Shown here one piece after another: positions 11,142 through 21,860 of a DNA stretch of 64,000 nucleotides. Origin of the DNA: Formicarius rufipectus (Eukaryota > Chordata > Aves > Passeriformes > Formicariidae); NCBI GenBank assembly GCA_013399695.1, contig VXAU01001334.1:776316-840315 (forward strand). The letters run 5' to 3'. Made by a program: the position numbers and the translations under genes. Position 1 is the first letter of the stretch, and the number at the start of each line of letters is the position of its first letter. The notes under the pieces are model-generated. The model saw only the letters and a program-made list of their open reading frames with translations, was not told the DNA's origin and searched no databases.

Positions 11142-13958
11142 AAGTTTATGACTGTGTGGTTGCCACCATAGTATCTTTTTGTGAACTACTACTGATGTCT
11201 TGTATAATTATTTCGGCTATGATGCCAAGCTCTAAGGTGTAGGTAATAGCTAAGTAAGATCTTATACATGGAAATTGCAATTTTTATTATTTTGGGTTTG
11301 GAAGTTAGAATTTTCTTTTTTCACTACAGTTCTTTATGGATGTTTTAGTACTGCAGGAAAAGCAAACATTAATGACTATGCAACATACTCTTCATCAATA
11401 TGTGCCTCATTTTTCTCTGTAATTACTTCTTTCCTCTCTCTTCTTGTCTTTAGTAGTCCTATAATTATCATAATTAACAATGTTTACTTTTAATCAGTTG
11501 TGGTATTTTAATTCTCATTTCTTATTTCTTTTTCCTTATTATTCTCAATGATTGCAATGTCCTTGCAATATCAGTATCATCTGCTGCTAAGTGCCAATAC
11601 TTTGTTTCCAAGCTATTATGTTGATTCCATCTTATCCGTTAAAATAAGGAAAGCATGAATTGCTAGGACTAATCACTGTTGTGTTTCACTAAGTTATCTC
11701 CAGCTAATAATTTTCATTTGTATTTTAATGTAGATAATTCATCACTTAATTGGAAAGTTAATTTAATTATTTTTGAGGTGAAAATCATAAAAATGCGATT
11801 TAAAGTTTTCTACTTGCACACAGTTAAGGATTAGGCATAACTTAGCACGTGAGAGATTTTTGAAAAATAAAAAGCTGTTGTGCTTCTAAGTGTGTGATCC
11901 AAGACATCTGTCTTTAACAAGGATAGATACTGCAGAAACAAATTTTGTGCTGCAGTCAGAATTGGCTGTTAAGATTATTTGACCATTTCATGAAGGCAAG
12001 GCAACTGACTCACCAGAAGACAGGGTTATCACTGAATATGCACAGATACAAACTTATGGCATAAGAGAAATTTACTTCATAGTGAGATGGTGCCAGAGCA
12101 TTTACAGGGTGGACAACTTTAAGGGCTGTGAAAAAAATAATCATTTTCCATGATCTGTCAACTTATATTAAGGGGTTCAAATTCTGCATTTTTATAATGT
12201 GGCAAGTAGAATCCTGAGTTAAAGATCTCAGCAAATCTTTCATGCTAACATACACAGATATTGACCTGCAGGGTAAATAGCCAGTAAGGTGAAAGGAAGT
12301 GTTATGAAAATGTCAGTCTTCAATTTAAAGGAAAGCGTCAATTTAAAGGTAGTGAGAAATGCGTTTTAGCATAGCGCTGAATCCCTAAAGAAGTTTAGCA
12401 GTCTGTAGTCAAGAATCCTTGATCTCTGGACCAGAAAAGCTCCAATTTAGGCCCTATCTATTGATATTGAGGCTGATTTTCACATTCTTTTAAAGTTGAT
12501 TGAAAAATACCATATCAAACGAAGTTATTAATTCAGGTTCTAGGGAATAATTGAAGAAAGACAATGCTCCCTATGGGGAAACACCATACATACTAATTAT
12601 CATGTTCCTTCTGCAGGGTTTTCTCAGTCACTGAATTTATTTTTGAAGTTTGTTTTAGACACTTTTCTGGTCAACACAACTCTTTATTGCTAAAATCCAG
12701 TAAGATCGATTATGCAGAATTTAAAACCAAAACATTCAGTGCACATTTTGTGTCTTAATAATACATACAAGCTATTATTAAGTGGAAATACAAAGTTAGA
12801 GTATTCCTTTACAGAAGTGCCATTTTTAAATGAAAAGGCACAATATTTTCAAAGAAGCTTCATGCAGCACTGTGCTCTTTCTGAAGACACTTTAGTCTGT
12901 TATGTAAAAAGTAAGGCTTTATTGCATTCATTTCATTTTACATTATTATTAAAAAAAGAATTAATTATTTTGTCCTGGCACTGGAATAATTGTAAGTGTG
13001 CTGACAAATTTGGGGTTTTCTAGTATACTCTTGTTCAAGCTCTCTGAACAAGTTGTCAGCTTGTATGTTTTCTTCTAAATAGCATAAAATTAGCAAATTT
13101 GTTTGCTAGTTTTAAGCTAATAGTTAGTTACTCTTCATAGTTTATTCAGTATATATTCCTTGAAAGCATCTAATGCTTAGTCTGGCTTAAGTTTGGTGTT
13201 GTATGGGGAAAAGAACACTGTAATCTCATTTCAGAAGTGTTGGGAGGTTTTAAAATATCACAGTTAAAGCTCTTTGTACATCTTACATGAATTTTTTCTA
13301 AGTTCAGAACACATGGCCATGCCCTGGAAGTTAACATTATAATGTTCTAAGTTTGCCGACTTAAAAACCAGTTGCTACATTGCAAGTGATAGTACCTAAC
13401 TGTGATTAGTGATTGACAGAAAAAAAGACTCCTGGTGTCAGTGTGCAGACCATATAAGAAATAGAAGATTCAAGCTTAAAAAGCATTTTCTCAATTTACA
13501 AATCTCTTCTTTTAGCAACATCCAGGTTCCCCAAGTCATTGATCTTCCACATTAAAAGATCGTCCTCAAATTGATGTCAGTCTGTACTCTGTGTATCTTT
13601 TGTTCTTTGGAAGAGACGTGCAGTTGTGTGCCCCCAGGCTGCTTAGGACATCTGAATCTCTTTAATCTGAAACATGTCAGATTAGTGCTCTTGTGAGGCC
13701 ATAAACATGAACACGATTTAGCCTCACAGGATGTGTTAATGCTATTGCAGGCTTTTTTGAGGGAGAGTGCGTCTGACCTGTAACATTAGAATTTGAAACT
13801 CAGTTTGATGGGTATTGCAGGTATTCTACAAGTAAAACTTTCTCAAGTTGGTTGGTTTTTTTTTAAATTACATATGATGTGTTAACTGCCTTCTGGAAAA
13901 ATTAAATACATTCTCTTAGTAAAGATGATGTTGTACAATATGTCCTCCTAAGGTTAGG
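11142..13958. other. Non-coding stretch
   Basis: No gene or transposon recognised. A 12-bp direct repeat TCAATTTAAAGG occurs at 12320-12331 and 12338-12349. A 103-codon open run at 12712-13023 has no coding-like features and is within chance expectation. Confidence 0.45.
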
Positions 13959-14063
13959 GTGTGTGTGGTTTTTTTGTTTTGTTTGTTTGTTTTGTTTGTT
14001 TTTGTTTGTTTGTTTTGGTTTTTGTTTGTTTGGTTGGTTGGTTTGGTGGTGGTTTTTTTTTTT
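13959..14063 (+). repeat. T/G-rich (GTTT)n-like tract
   Basis: An imperfect array of GTTT and GTTTT units with a short GGTT block near its right end, bounded by GTGTGTGG on the left and a T-run on the right. It is the strand complement in character of the A/C tract at 14701-14863. Confidence 0.8.
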
Positions 14064-14700
14064 AGTCTTGAGTGTATTGGAATAGTTTGTGGCAAAGTCC
14101 AAGCAGATGGAAAAAGAGTCACTTCTCAGGAAGCTCAAATTTAAACACAGAACAAATCCTCCTCTGTTTTGTTTTTGTTTTTGATTTACTTTCAGAGTTC
14201 TGGATTTAGCAAAATGTATAGTGTTGGCAAGAGTGCTCAACTGCATGCTTTCCGATTTGGCTTTCCAATCAATAACCCTCAAATAAAAAAAACCAAAAAA
14301 ATACTTCTGAGAGAAGGTTGAAAATGTGATTCAAGACAATGTGGCTAACCATATACATGTTAATGAGAATTCCATCTATCTTTTATATAGTCTAGAAATA
14401 TAGAGCTGATAGATTGAACCTATTATGTATTTTCATTTTGGAGATAGATATAATTTCATATTATCCATATTCAGAAGTAGGAGGAGTTTGAGTACATTTG
14501 TGATAAGAACTGGAAAGGAAAACAGTGAAACTAGAGCCACATGACACAAAACAGGGAATGGATTTAGAAAACATCCTAAATTACTGTATTATAGATGGCT
14601 GATGAGTAAAGAAAATGAGAATAGGCTACTAAGAACAGTTTTATTAGAGAGCAAGGTGTGGAAAAGTGGTAGCCTACAGGACAAGCAAAGCAAACGGGAA

Positions 14701-14863
14701 TCAAAAAACCCCAAAAAACAACAAAACAAAACAAAACAAACAAACAAACAAAAAACCAAAAAACCCCAAACCAAACAAAACAAAAAACCCCAAACCAGAA
14801 CAAAAAAACAAAAAAAAACAACCAAAAAACAAAGCAAAGGAAAGGGGAATAAAAAAACCACCC
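14701..14863 (+). repeat. A/C-rich (AAAC)n-like tract
   Basis: About 160 bases of almost pure A and C: CAAAA and CAAA units separated by AAACCCC blocks. The open frames crossing it (Lys/Gln/Thr/Asn-rich one way, Phe/Leu/Cys-rich the other) are by-products of the composition and not genes. Confidence 0.85.
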
Positions 14864-17800
14864 CGTCTGCATCATTGTTCTTTGTTTTTCATCCTGGCAA
14901 TGCCATGGTCAGCGTGTACGAACCTGAGTGTACAGATAAGCACAAAATATGCTAGGAATCTACTTCCTATCCTTGAATGTGGGGAATGTGTGGAAATTAG
15001 CTCAAAACCAGCACAAAATGCCAGCAGGAGTAGTTGATGTCTGTAGCTGCTATTCGTACTACTCTGATTCTGACATGCCACATGGCGTTTAGGAAACTTT
15101 AGTGTAATCATGGCTGCATTATTCCCTAGGCAGGACTGCTCACTGGGGTGCCCATTTTAATTCTGAAAAATGTTTCAAGCAGTTATTCTAGAACTGCGGA
15201 TATGGAGTAAGAAGACTTTCAATTAATTTCTTTGGATAGTTTGGGTGAATCTTTCCAATTCTTAAGCAATTTCTTCAAGTTTTAAATTGTTTTCAAGAAC
15301 TCGCAGTGTAACAATCTGAGATTTTCATATCTCTAATGATGTTAGAACTGATGAATGACCCATATTAAATAATCTTGAGATAGATAATTCCTAGAAATAG
15401 CACTAGGTTATTTGCTTTTATAATTTGCAACACAGCCAATAAAACTGTAGGCTGTTTTGGAAAAAGTGCTAGAAAATGCCTCCTTTGCAATAAATAAGCT
15501 AGTAGTTGAAGAAGGTATCAGAGTTGATTTTTTCAAGTCAATATATGAGTTGATAGAATAATTTTGAAAGTTATATGCATATTAGCCTGTCTGCCCAGTC
15601 ATTTGATTGTGTATGTTTTCTCTTAGCACTCCTTGGGACGTGAAATAAGATTTTAAGACATTAGAACAGAAACAGATTAGCATAGCTGGTTACAAATGTG
15701 GGAATTTCAATTGATGAAGATCATACACCTAATGGATGTATTGGTTTGTTCAGTAAAAAGGACACTGTTAATTGAAATTCCTATTATTTATTGCCTCAAA
15801 GCACATTTTAAAATATTCCCTGTCCTAGGGCCTAAAATTATGGGAAAGGAGATGAAACAGCTGCTACTGCTGTTGTGTCAGGCAACATTTATTTGGCTAG
15901 ACAGCTTTTTTTTCATAATACTTAATATATGTTTCAAAAATATGGATTTGACACAGTGGTAAATCTGGACCCCTTCAGTGAGCCTGAGTGTCTGCATTTA
16001 ATTACAGCCTTCTTAAAATACAGTGGTAGATTCCTCTGTTGTACCATACTGGCGGAGTCCCAAATTAGTTTAACAATTAGTGTCCACAAAACACCAAGCT
16101 TGATTCAGAGGTGGAATGTGGGACCTCAGAGTACTCAACCAGGGTCAATAGATATCTCTTAACACCACCAAAGGCCTTTGTCTCTTCTCATGTTGCCTTC
16201 TTTTTAGAGATTTCAGACTCTGAGATACTGTTTTAACTGACCTTATTTTTTCAATTTGTTTTTATTTTGATGAATGCATGCTGCTGCCTTGCAATGGTCT
16301 GTATGTGTCTAAGAGTGTTTTCTTCATTGCTTTCCCATGGAAACATAAGCAGCTGTTTCCTTCGTCCCCTTCACATATTCTTATTATCAAAATAATTTGC
16401 AGGTTATTAGACTAACTTTCCTGAGTCACTCTAGACTTCCTTCTCCTGTAGAGATGAAAATACCAAGACATCTCTCTGGATATGCTGGAATGAAGCCATC
16501 AATTCCAATTCAGTGTGGTATAAGATAGCTCCCAGGCTTTCATTCCAAACCTTCTTCCCATTGCCTTTCTGTCTGCAGAGAGAAACACCTCCATGCTTTC
16601 TCTTGCTCAGCACCAATCTCTCCCCAGGTCATCACATGCAGATAGTCTACATACTATACATTGTTTCTGTACATAACAAGTTTGAGATAGTAATTTTTCT
16701 GTTTATCCATGGCCAAAACTCTCACATAAACTTTATTTTGGGTGTGAACTCTAAAATCCTTTTTTCTGAATTCTATCAATTCTATATGCTCACAATGTTC
16801 TTGCACCTTTTTTATTATCTACAACATAAGGTGCTAATTTTTAAAGACCTTTTCACCTTAAGCACAACTGCTTCTCATTTGTTTCTGAAATGTCCATTAT
16901 GAACAGATGGGTTTCCCCATTCTTTAAATGTCTTTTTTTTCTTTGTCCCTACTGTCACTGGCTATACAGTAAAGGGATCAGACTGTTTTCTCTAACGCCA
17001 TATGCTAGTTGACACCAGAGGAATGAACTACTGAAAAATTAAATGTCATAACTAAGTGCTTACAGGAACTGAGATTTCTGAAGCTGCAAACAAAAAAAAA
17101 AAAAAGCATTACTTGAGAAAGATATGTTTTCTTATTTCAGCTGATGTTTTGCATCTCACTTTTCTTTGGGGTAGAAGAACAAAAAACCCCACAATAAAAT
17201 GAAACCCATGTTCTCACTTAATTCTCTCTGACTTTTCCTGATCTTAGTCCCCTTTTTATATATTTCCCACCATCTTCTGTCTCCTTAACTCCTCTTTTTC
17301 CATTTCCATTGTAGTCCTTGGGACAAGTTCCAAGTGTAGCATTTTTTTTAACATTTTACTAAAAAAATAAATTTTCCTTGTGTATTTCTATAGTCAGATG
17401 ATTCGTTTCAAAGGAACACTGAGATTTATTCCATTCCTTTACAGTGAGAAGATTTTGGAACAGCAGCCGCTTTAAAACAAAACAAAACAACAAAAAGAAA
17501 CAGAAAAGTAAATAAAATGAGGGAACAAATCTAAGATGAATATGTCTGAAGCTTAGAAAGTTGAGATTGATTTGCTGTTTAATCTCTTCTAATTGCAGCA
17601 TGCATACATGATATCCCCTGTGTTCAATTTTTTTGTAGGTACCATAAAGACATTTTTGTATCTTCTCCAATATTTTTAATAGTTTCCAGTGACTATTCAC
17701 AGACTAAGTGAGAACTTCATTTTGAGCCAAATAGTGTATGTTCTTCTTTCCAACCTATATGTTATTTGCTAGTTATTTGGATGTCATAGTCTCTTTGGTT

Positions 17801-20683
17801 GTACTGTCTGCTATCCTGTTTTGTCTGCCCTGTCTATATTCTATTCTTACAGCCTTCAGAGAATGTTTTCTGGGCCACATCCAAGGCTGTATTTGTTCAG
17901 GTGAACTTCAGGAAATTTCAGGGTAAAATATCCTTCATTCTAACAGTCCATGGAGAATTTAAATCGATCAATCAAAATGAGGTCAGCTGGTACTATCTGG
18001 GGTTATAAGTAAACCAATGTTTAGGGAGGAAAACTGTCTATACAAATTAATGCCTCTGAAGTTAATACTTCAGAAGATCTATGAGCAAGAGGAAGAAACA
18101 TTGTATCATCTTTTCCATCTCATATATTACTTAACCCAAAGTGTGCTTGTTTGACGTTTCAATTTCCTGTTTGGATAATGCATATGTGCTAAGTTCTGGT
18201 GATGAGTTATTTGTTTGTGCAGTTTGGCTTCAGATAAGCAAAATAAAAATGTTTACAGCTACACATCAAAGCCAATATAGAAATTAGTTAGCTTTAAAAT
18301 CTTACTACTTTGGTAAAAGGAAATACCAAGTTCCTCACACCAACTCCAAATAAATAAGATGTTCAAATTAAGAAAATTATATGCTATGCTTAGATCTATT
18401 GGGGTCCCAGTCCTTGGCCTTCAGGGCTGAATCAGGGGATTTCAGACTTCTGCTTCCTATCTCCTGCTGAAAACTGCCTGTTCATGGCTGTTTTTCTAAG
18501 CCACAGACTCATTCAGCTCCACAACCTGGTGAACCGAGCTTGAACAAGTTTATGCGTCCAGGGTAATATGGCAAAAAGTATCTGTAACAATATGTGCTGA
18601 GGACCAGACACCATCCAATGAGGTCAGACTATCTGTTAGCCCATATTAAAATGTTCTAACCCATGGTTGCCCTTTTTATCATATGCATTAATCTTTGAGT
18701 CTGTAATGAGTTTCTTAAAAACTTTATCATAGTGTTCTGTGGGTTACCATTTGCTTATTATCCAGTGTCCTCATTCCCGTTAGTAATGACCTTATCCAGT
18801 GGCTAAGCCTGCACATTGCTACTAACTGAATGCAGCACTGTGTAATGGTTCCTACTGTGTATTTTTAAATAGTGAACAATTTTAAAACAATTAATGGAGG
18901 AGGAACAAAATTCTGCTGCTGTCACCGGACCCACTATTGCAGCAGCCATCACAACATCACTCTATTCAATCTGTTAATTGCTGTGAGACTTCCATGTGAT
19001 TTGGACACACACAGGTGTCTAGGTTTAAAAGTGGGCCTCATACATGAAGAGAGTAGGGATGCTTTAATAATGATTTCGTTTCATTCCAAGTAAGCTTTAC
19101 TAAATAAGTTATTAGCATTTCACTTTATCATTTTAAACATTAATAGGTAATAGATGAGAAACCTGATATTTGCTACATGCATATTTGCAATGCAGATTTT
19201 ATATTTTTTGGTTTCACGTGTTTGATTGACTGTCACGGTTCTAACACATCTTTTTGAAACAGCATGGAGCATTTATCTGTTTCAGAAAACACTGATCCAA
19301 AAGCAGCAGACCCAGGTATTATGGGCACTAGCTCAAAGTGCACTGCAATACTGGAATGCAAAAGATCTCACAGCTATTCGAAAACTCGTATAACTATTAT
19401 GTTAGTTCTGTATTATTGAATAATGTTGTCACTGTGCTATTTGTGTGAAGTCTCTGGGGTTAAAATATTCTTTAAAGAGATATTTACTTTCGGACAGACC
19501 TTTTAAGTTATCTCCTATTGTATGTTAAAGTAGTTGCTCTCAGAGGTCACAGAGAGTTCAGCTTTACAGACACTCTTATTTTGTAGAAAATTAATTTTCA
19601 GTCTTTAATGGGAACAAACAAAAATATGTCTAATAAAAATTTTTTTTTAGAATGTTTTGTTTGTTAGTTTGTCCAGAAAAAGGAACACAAGGTTACAAGT
19701 TTGAACAATAATCAGACATGAAAGCATATCCTCTTTTCTCAGTAGGTGTATATAGCTGTGCATGTTTTTAGTACTTCTGCCATAGGAACATAATTCCTGG
19801 GGGTTTGTGCTTCCTTTTTCTTCCTCAACCTGTGTACTTCAGAAAACATTGACTGACTTTTGGTTTTTTTTGGAGTGGCAGACACCGTGTAAAAAAGCAC
19901 AGATCCTCCAACTGGGTCCAGTCAGATGGAACGTGCTTTTGCATAGTTGAAGACTTCGGAGTCTCAGTAGTCAGCAGGACCAGCTTGTACCAATCCTTTT
20001 GCATCATGATAGTGAAAGGGTAATTGAGTCCAAAGCCATAGCTTCAAGTAAAAGCAATGTTTGTGAAAGACACCATTCTTGTACCTGTGAAAAGAGAACT
20101 CCTTACTTCTTCCCAGGAGTGAACAGCTTTAGCTGCAGCAAATTAATTTGCAGTAGTGTAGCACTTCATTTATGTCTCTGAGATACCCAGAGTGATTTAT
20201 TTTATTGACCCACTTAGCAGCTGGTTTTAACTATTGCAACAGCCAGTTCCAATAGCAAATTAAGCTGGCACTGAGATGAGCTGTATGAAGTTAGACACCT
20301 GTCATCCACTTGTAACGATCAGCGTATTGCACAAGGATGCAACAGCAGGGGATAGCAGAGGCATGAAGAGACATGTCCAAGCCTAAACCTTAATTTTCTC
20401 TGCAGATCGTTTAAATAAGCGTTACTTCTTGTAGATATGTGCTCAGTAGTAGACTTTAGATATTTTTAAAATCACGAAATTCTGGAAAAACGTGGGTCAT
20501 CAGAATGCTGCTTTGAAATTGGAAGAGGGTTAACTGTGATTTGAAAGGGATACTGGTGGGAAATTACTTGTTTTGAGGGGACAAGGTTCAAAAGCGGAAG
20601 CATTGCAGGCAATTTTTTAGACACTTTCATGCACCATAAACTGTATTTCAGAAGGTGTAGACTAAGAGGAATGTTTGCAGACA
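14864..20683. other. Long non-coding stretch left of the CpG island
   Basis: Nearly 6 kb of unique AT-rich DNA with no supported exon, RNA gene or transposon. It includes short A-runs (17091-17105) and T-runs (19640-19650). The block from about 18560 to 18830 has balanced composition and an ATGCATTAAT word and could be a conserved element. CpG stays rare until about 20.7 kb, where the island begins. Confidence 0.45.
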
Positions 20684-20884
20684 ATGGCAGTCGGTCTTTT
20701 ACCGTTATTGCTTTCCATTCAATGCATCCACGACGGCTCGGTCCAGTGCAGCAGACTGCCCGACGCCAAGTACCAGAGCCGGCCCCGTCGGAACGGGCAG
20801 GTGGAGAACCCTTGGTTACTCAAACGCCGGGGCGGCAGGGCAGATTACTCGTGCATTTCCCAGAGCCTCTATCGGTATCCGTGA
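20684..20884 (+). CDS. Small ORF resembling a secreted peptide precursor
   Basis: A 66-codon frame begins at an ATG in strong Kozak context (A at -3, G at +4) and ends in TGA at 20882-20884. The N-terminus MAVGLLPLLLSIQC has a short hydrophobic core, like a weak signal peptide. Two basic clusters follow, RPRR and KRR, which are the kind cut by prohormone convertases. They would release a 10-residue segment NGQVENPWLL and a 17-residue C-terminal piece. From codon 15 on, third positions are mostly G or C, but this partly reflects the CpG island the ORF enters. It resembles no peptide family I know. It may equally be an upstream ORF or chance. Confidence 0.25.
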   Translation: MAVGLLPLLLSIQCIHDGSVQCSRLPDAKYQSRPRRNGQVENPWLLKRRGGRADYSCISQSLYRYP

Positions 20885-21034
20885 CACAGACCGGGGCACA
20901 CCGTGCCGGCCGCGGTGCCGCCCTGCGCTCCCCCTGCCCCGCTGCGGGCGCTCCCCACGGCCGGCGCTGCAGCGGGGCACGTCAGTGCGAGGGGGCCGGT
21001 CCTGGGCAGGGCAGGGCGGCCGCGTCCCGTTCCT

Positions 21035-21043
21035 CCCCGCCCC
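21035..21043. promoter_or_regulatory. GC box (SP/KLF site)
   Basis: CCCCGCCCC matches the SP1/KLF core exactly. It lies inside the island about 220 bases left of the predicted donor at 21265, a plausible place for a core promoter without TATA. Confidence 0.5.
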
Positions 21044-21056
21044 TCGCCGCGGCTGC

Positions 21057-21107
21057 TTCGCTGCCTCTCTCGCTGCCTGCCTCCCTCGCTGCCTCCCTGC
21101 CTCCGGC
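21057..21107 (+). repeat. CTGCCT-type pyrimidine repeat
   Basis: Imperfect units of CTGCCTCC and CTCGCTGCCT follow each other for about 50 bases within the island. If transcribed it gives a C/U-rich 5' UTR segment. Its repeated units could vary in copy number between individuals. Confidence 0.6.
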
Positions 21108-21160
21108 TGAGGGCGGCGGGGTCGGCGCTCACAGAGAGCCAGTTCCTGCTCCCTCGGTGC

Positions 21161-21229
21161 ATGGTCGCGGCGGGAGCCGGCAAGGGGGAGCCCGGCGGGG
21201 CGCGGGCCGGAGGCGGCGGCGAGAGCTGA
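21161..21229 (+). CDS. Possible upstream ORF in exon 1
   Basis: A complete 22-codon ATG frame, Gly/Ala-rich, ends in TGA 36 bases before the donor at 21265. Its start context is mixed (T at -3, G at +4). If the exon is real this would be an upstream ORF that could lower translation of the main protein. The peptide shows no known motif. Confidence 0.2.
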   Translation: MVAAGAGKGEPGGARAGGGGES

Positions 21230-21308
21230 GCCCCAGCGCGGCGGAGCCGCCTGTGCCCGGCGGAGGTGAGCCGGAGGCGCCGATCGAGTTGTGCGGGCTT
21301 GCGAGGGA

Positions 21309-21619
21309 NNNNNNNNNNNNNNNNNNNNNNNNNNNNNNNNNNNNNNNNNNNNNNNNNNNNNNNNNNNNNNNNNNNNNNNNNNNNNNNNNNNNNNNNNNNN
21401 NNNNNNNNNNNNNNNNNNNNNNNNNNNNNNNNNNNNNNNNNNNNNNNNNNNNNNNNNNNNNNNNNNNNNNNNNNNNNNNNNNNNNNNNNNNNNNNNNNNN
21501 NNNNNNNNNNNNNNNNNNNNNNNNNNNNNNNNNNNNNNNNNNNNNNNNNNNNNNNNNNNNNNNNNNNNNNNNNNNNNNNNNNNNNNNNNNNNNNNNNNNN
21601 NNNNNNNNNNNNNNNNNNN
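21309..21619. other. Assembly gap (311 N)
   Basis: An unbroken run of N sits in the middle of the CpG island. GC-rich promoters are often lost in sequencing. Any open frame drawn across it is an artefact. Confidence 0.98.
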
Positions 21620-21728
21620 GGGCTGGCCGCTCCCGGCCGCGCCACCTGCAGCCTCGCCCCTGGGCGCACGGGTGGATGCTGCTCGTCTCTCCGCGAGCTG
21701 CCGTGGCGGGAGAGAGGTCGAAGCTCAC

Positions 21729-21860
21729 CTGGATGCCTTACCACTTCCAACGTGTTCTCCCTTCGCCTCGCCTTTCTGGGCCCGGTTTTTGAGAGGGGGA
21801 TGCGTGTGTCTGTGAGGGTGTTAGGCCCCTTCGGGGAAGGGCAAGAAGTAGATGGCGCAG
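21729..21860 (-). other. Possible divergent first exon on the minus strand
   Basis: Read on the minus strand, CCAG|GTGAGC gives a full-consensus donor with the exon ending at 21729 and the intron starting at 21728. It lies inside the CpG island on the far side of the gap from the plus-strand donor. CpG islands often start transcripts both ways. The 5' end of this exon is unknown; the right coordinate marks only the island edge. Only the donor is seen; the rest is inference. Confidence 0.2.

Larger units (their letters stand above)
21050..21265 (+). other. Predicted non-coding first exon (5' end uncertain)
   Basis: The right end is a consensus donor, GGAG|GTGAGC, with GT at 21266-21267. The left end is set only by the GC box and is a guess. 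No ATG frame runs open into the donor: the one ATG near it (21161) closes at 21229. The exon would therefore be 5' UTR, with the start codon in a later exon beyond the window or unrecognised in it. This arrangement with a long first intron is common in vertebrates. Confidence 0.45.
20690..21860. promoter_or_regulatory. CpG island promoter
   Basis: GC content and CpG frequency jump at about 20.7 kb from the CpG-poor background, peak between 20880 and 21300, and fade by about 21.86 kb. A 311-base gap interrupts the island. A GC box CCCCGCCCC lies at 21035-21043, and a CRE-like half-site ACGTCA at 20979-20984. I see no TATA box. In vertebrates such islands mark promoters of broadly expressed or developmental genes. 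This is the only strong promoter signal in the window. The gene it drives cannot be named because no coding exon with recognisable homology follows. Confidence 0.85.

Noticed and set aside
14576..15037. Overlapping frames of about 90-125 codons on both strands at the A/C tract
   Set aside because: They are translations of simple repeats (Lys/Gln/Thr/Asn-rich or Phe/Leu/Cys-rich).
20629..21792. 387-codon plus-strand frame and similar long frames on both strands across the CpG island
   Set aside because: They cross the 311-N gap, which hides stops, and gain length from GC-rich sequence. No domain or codon pattern supports a single long CDS.
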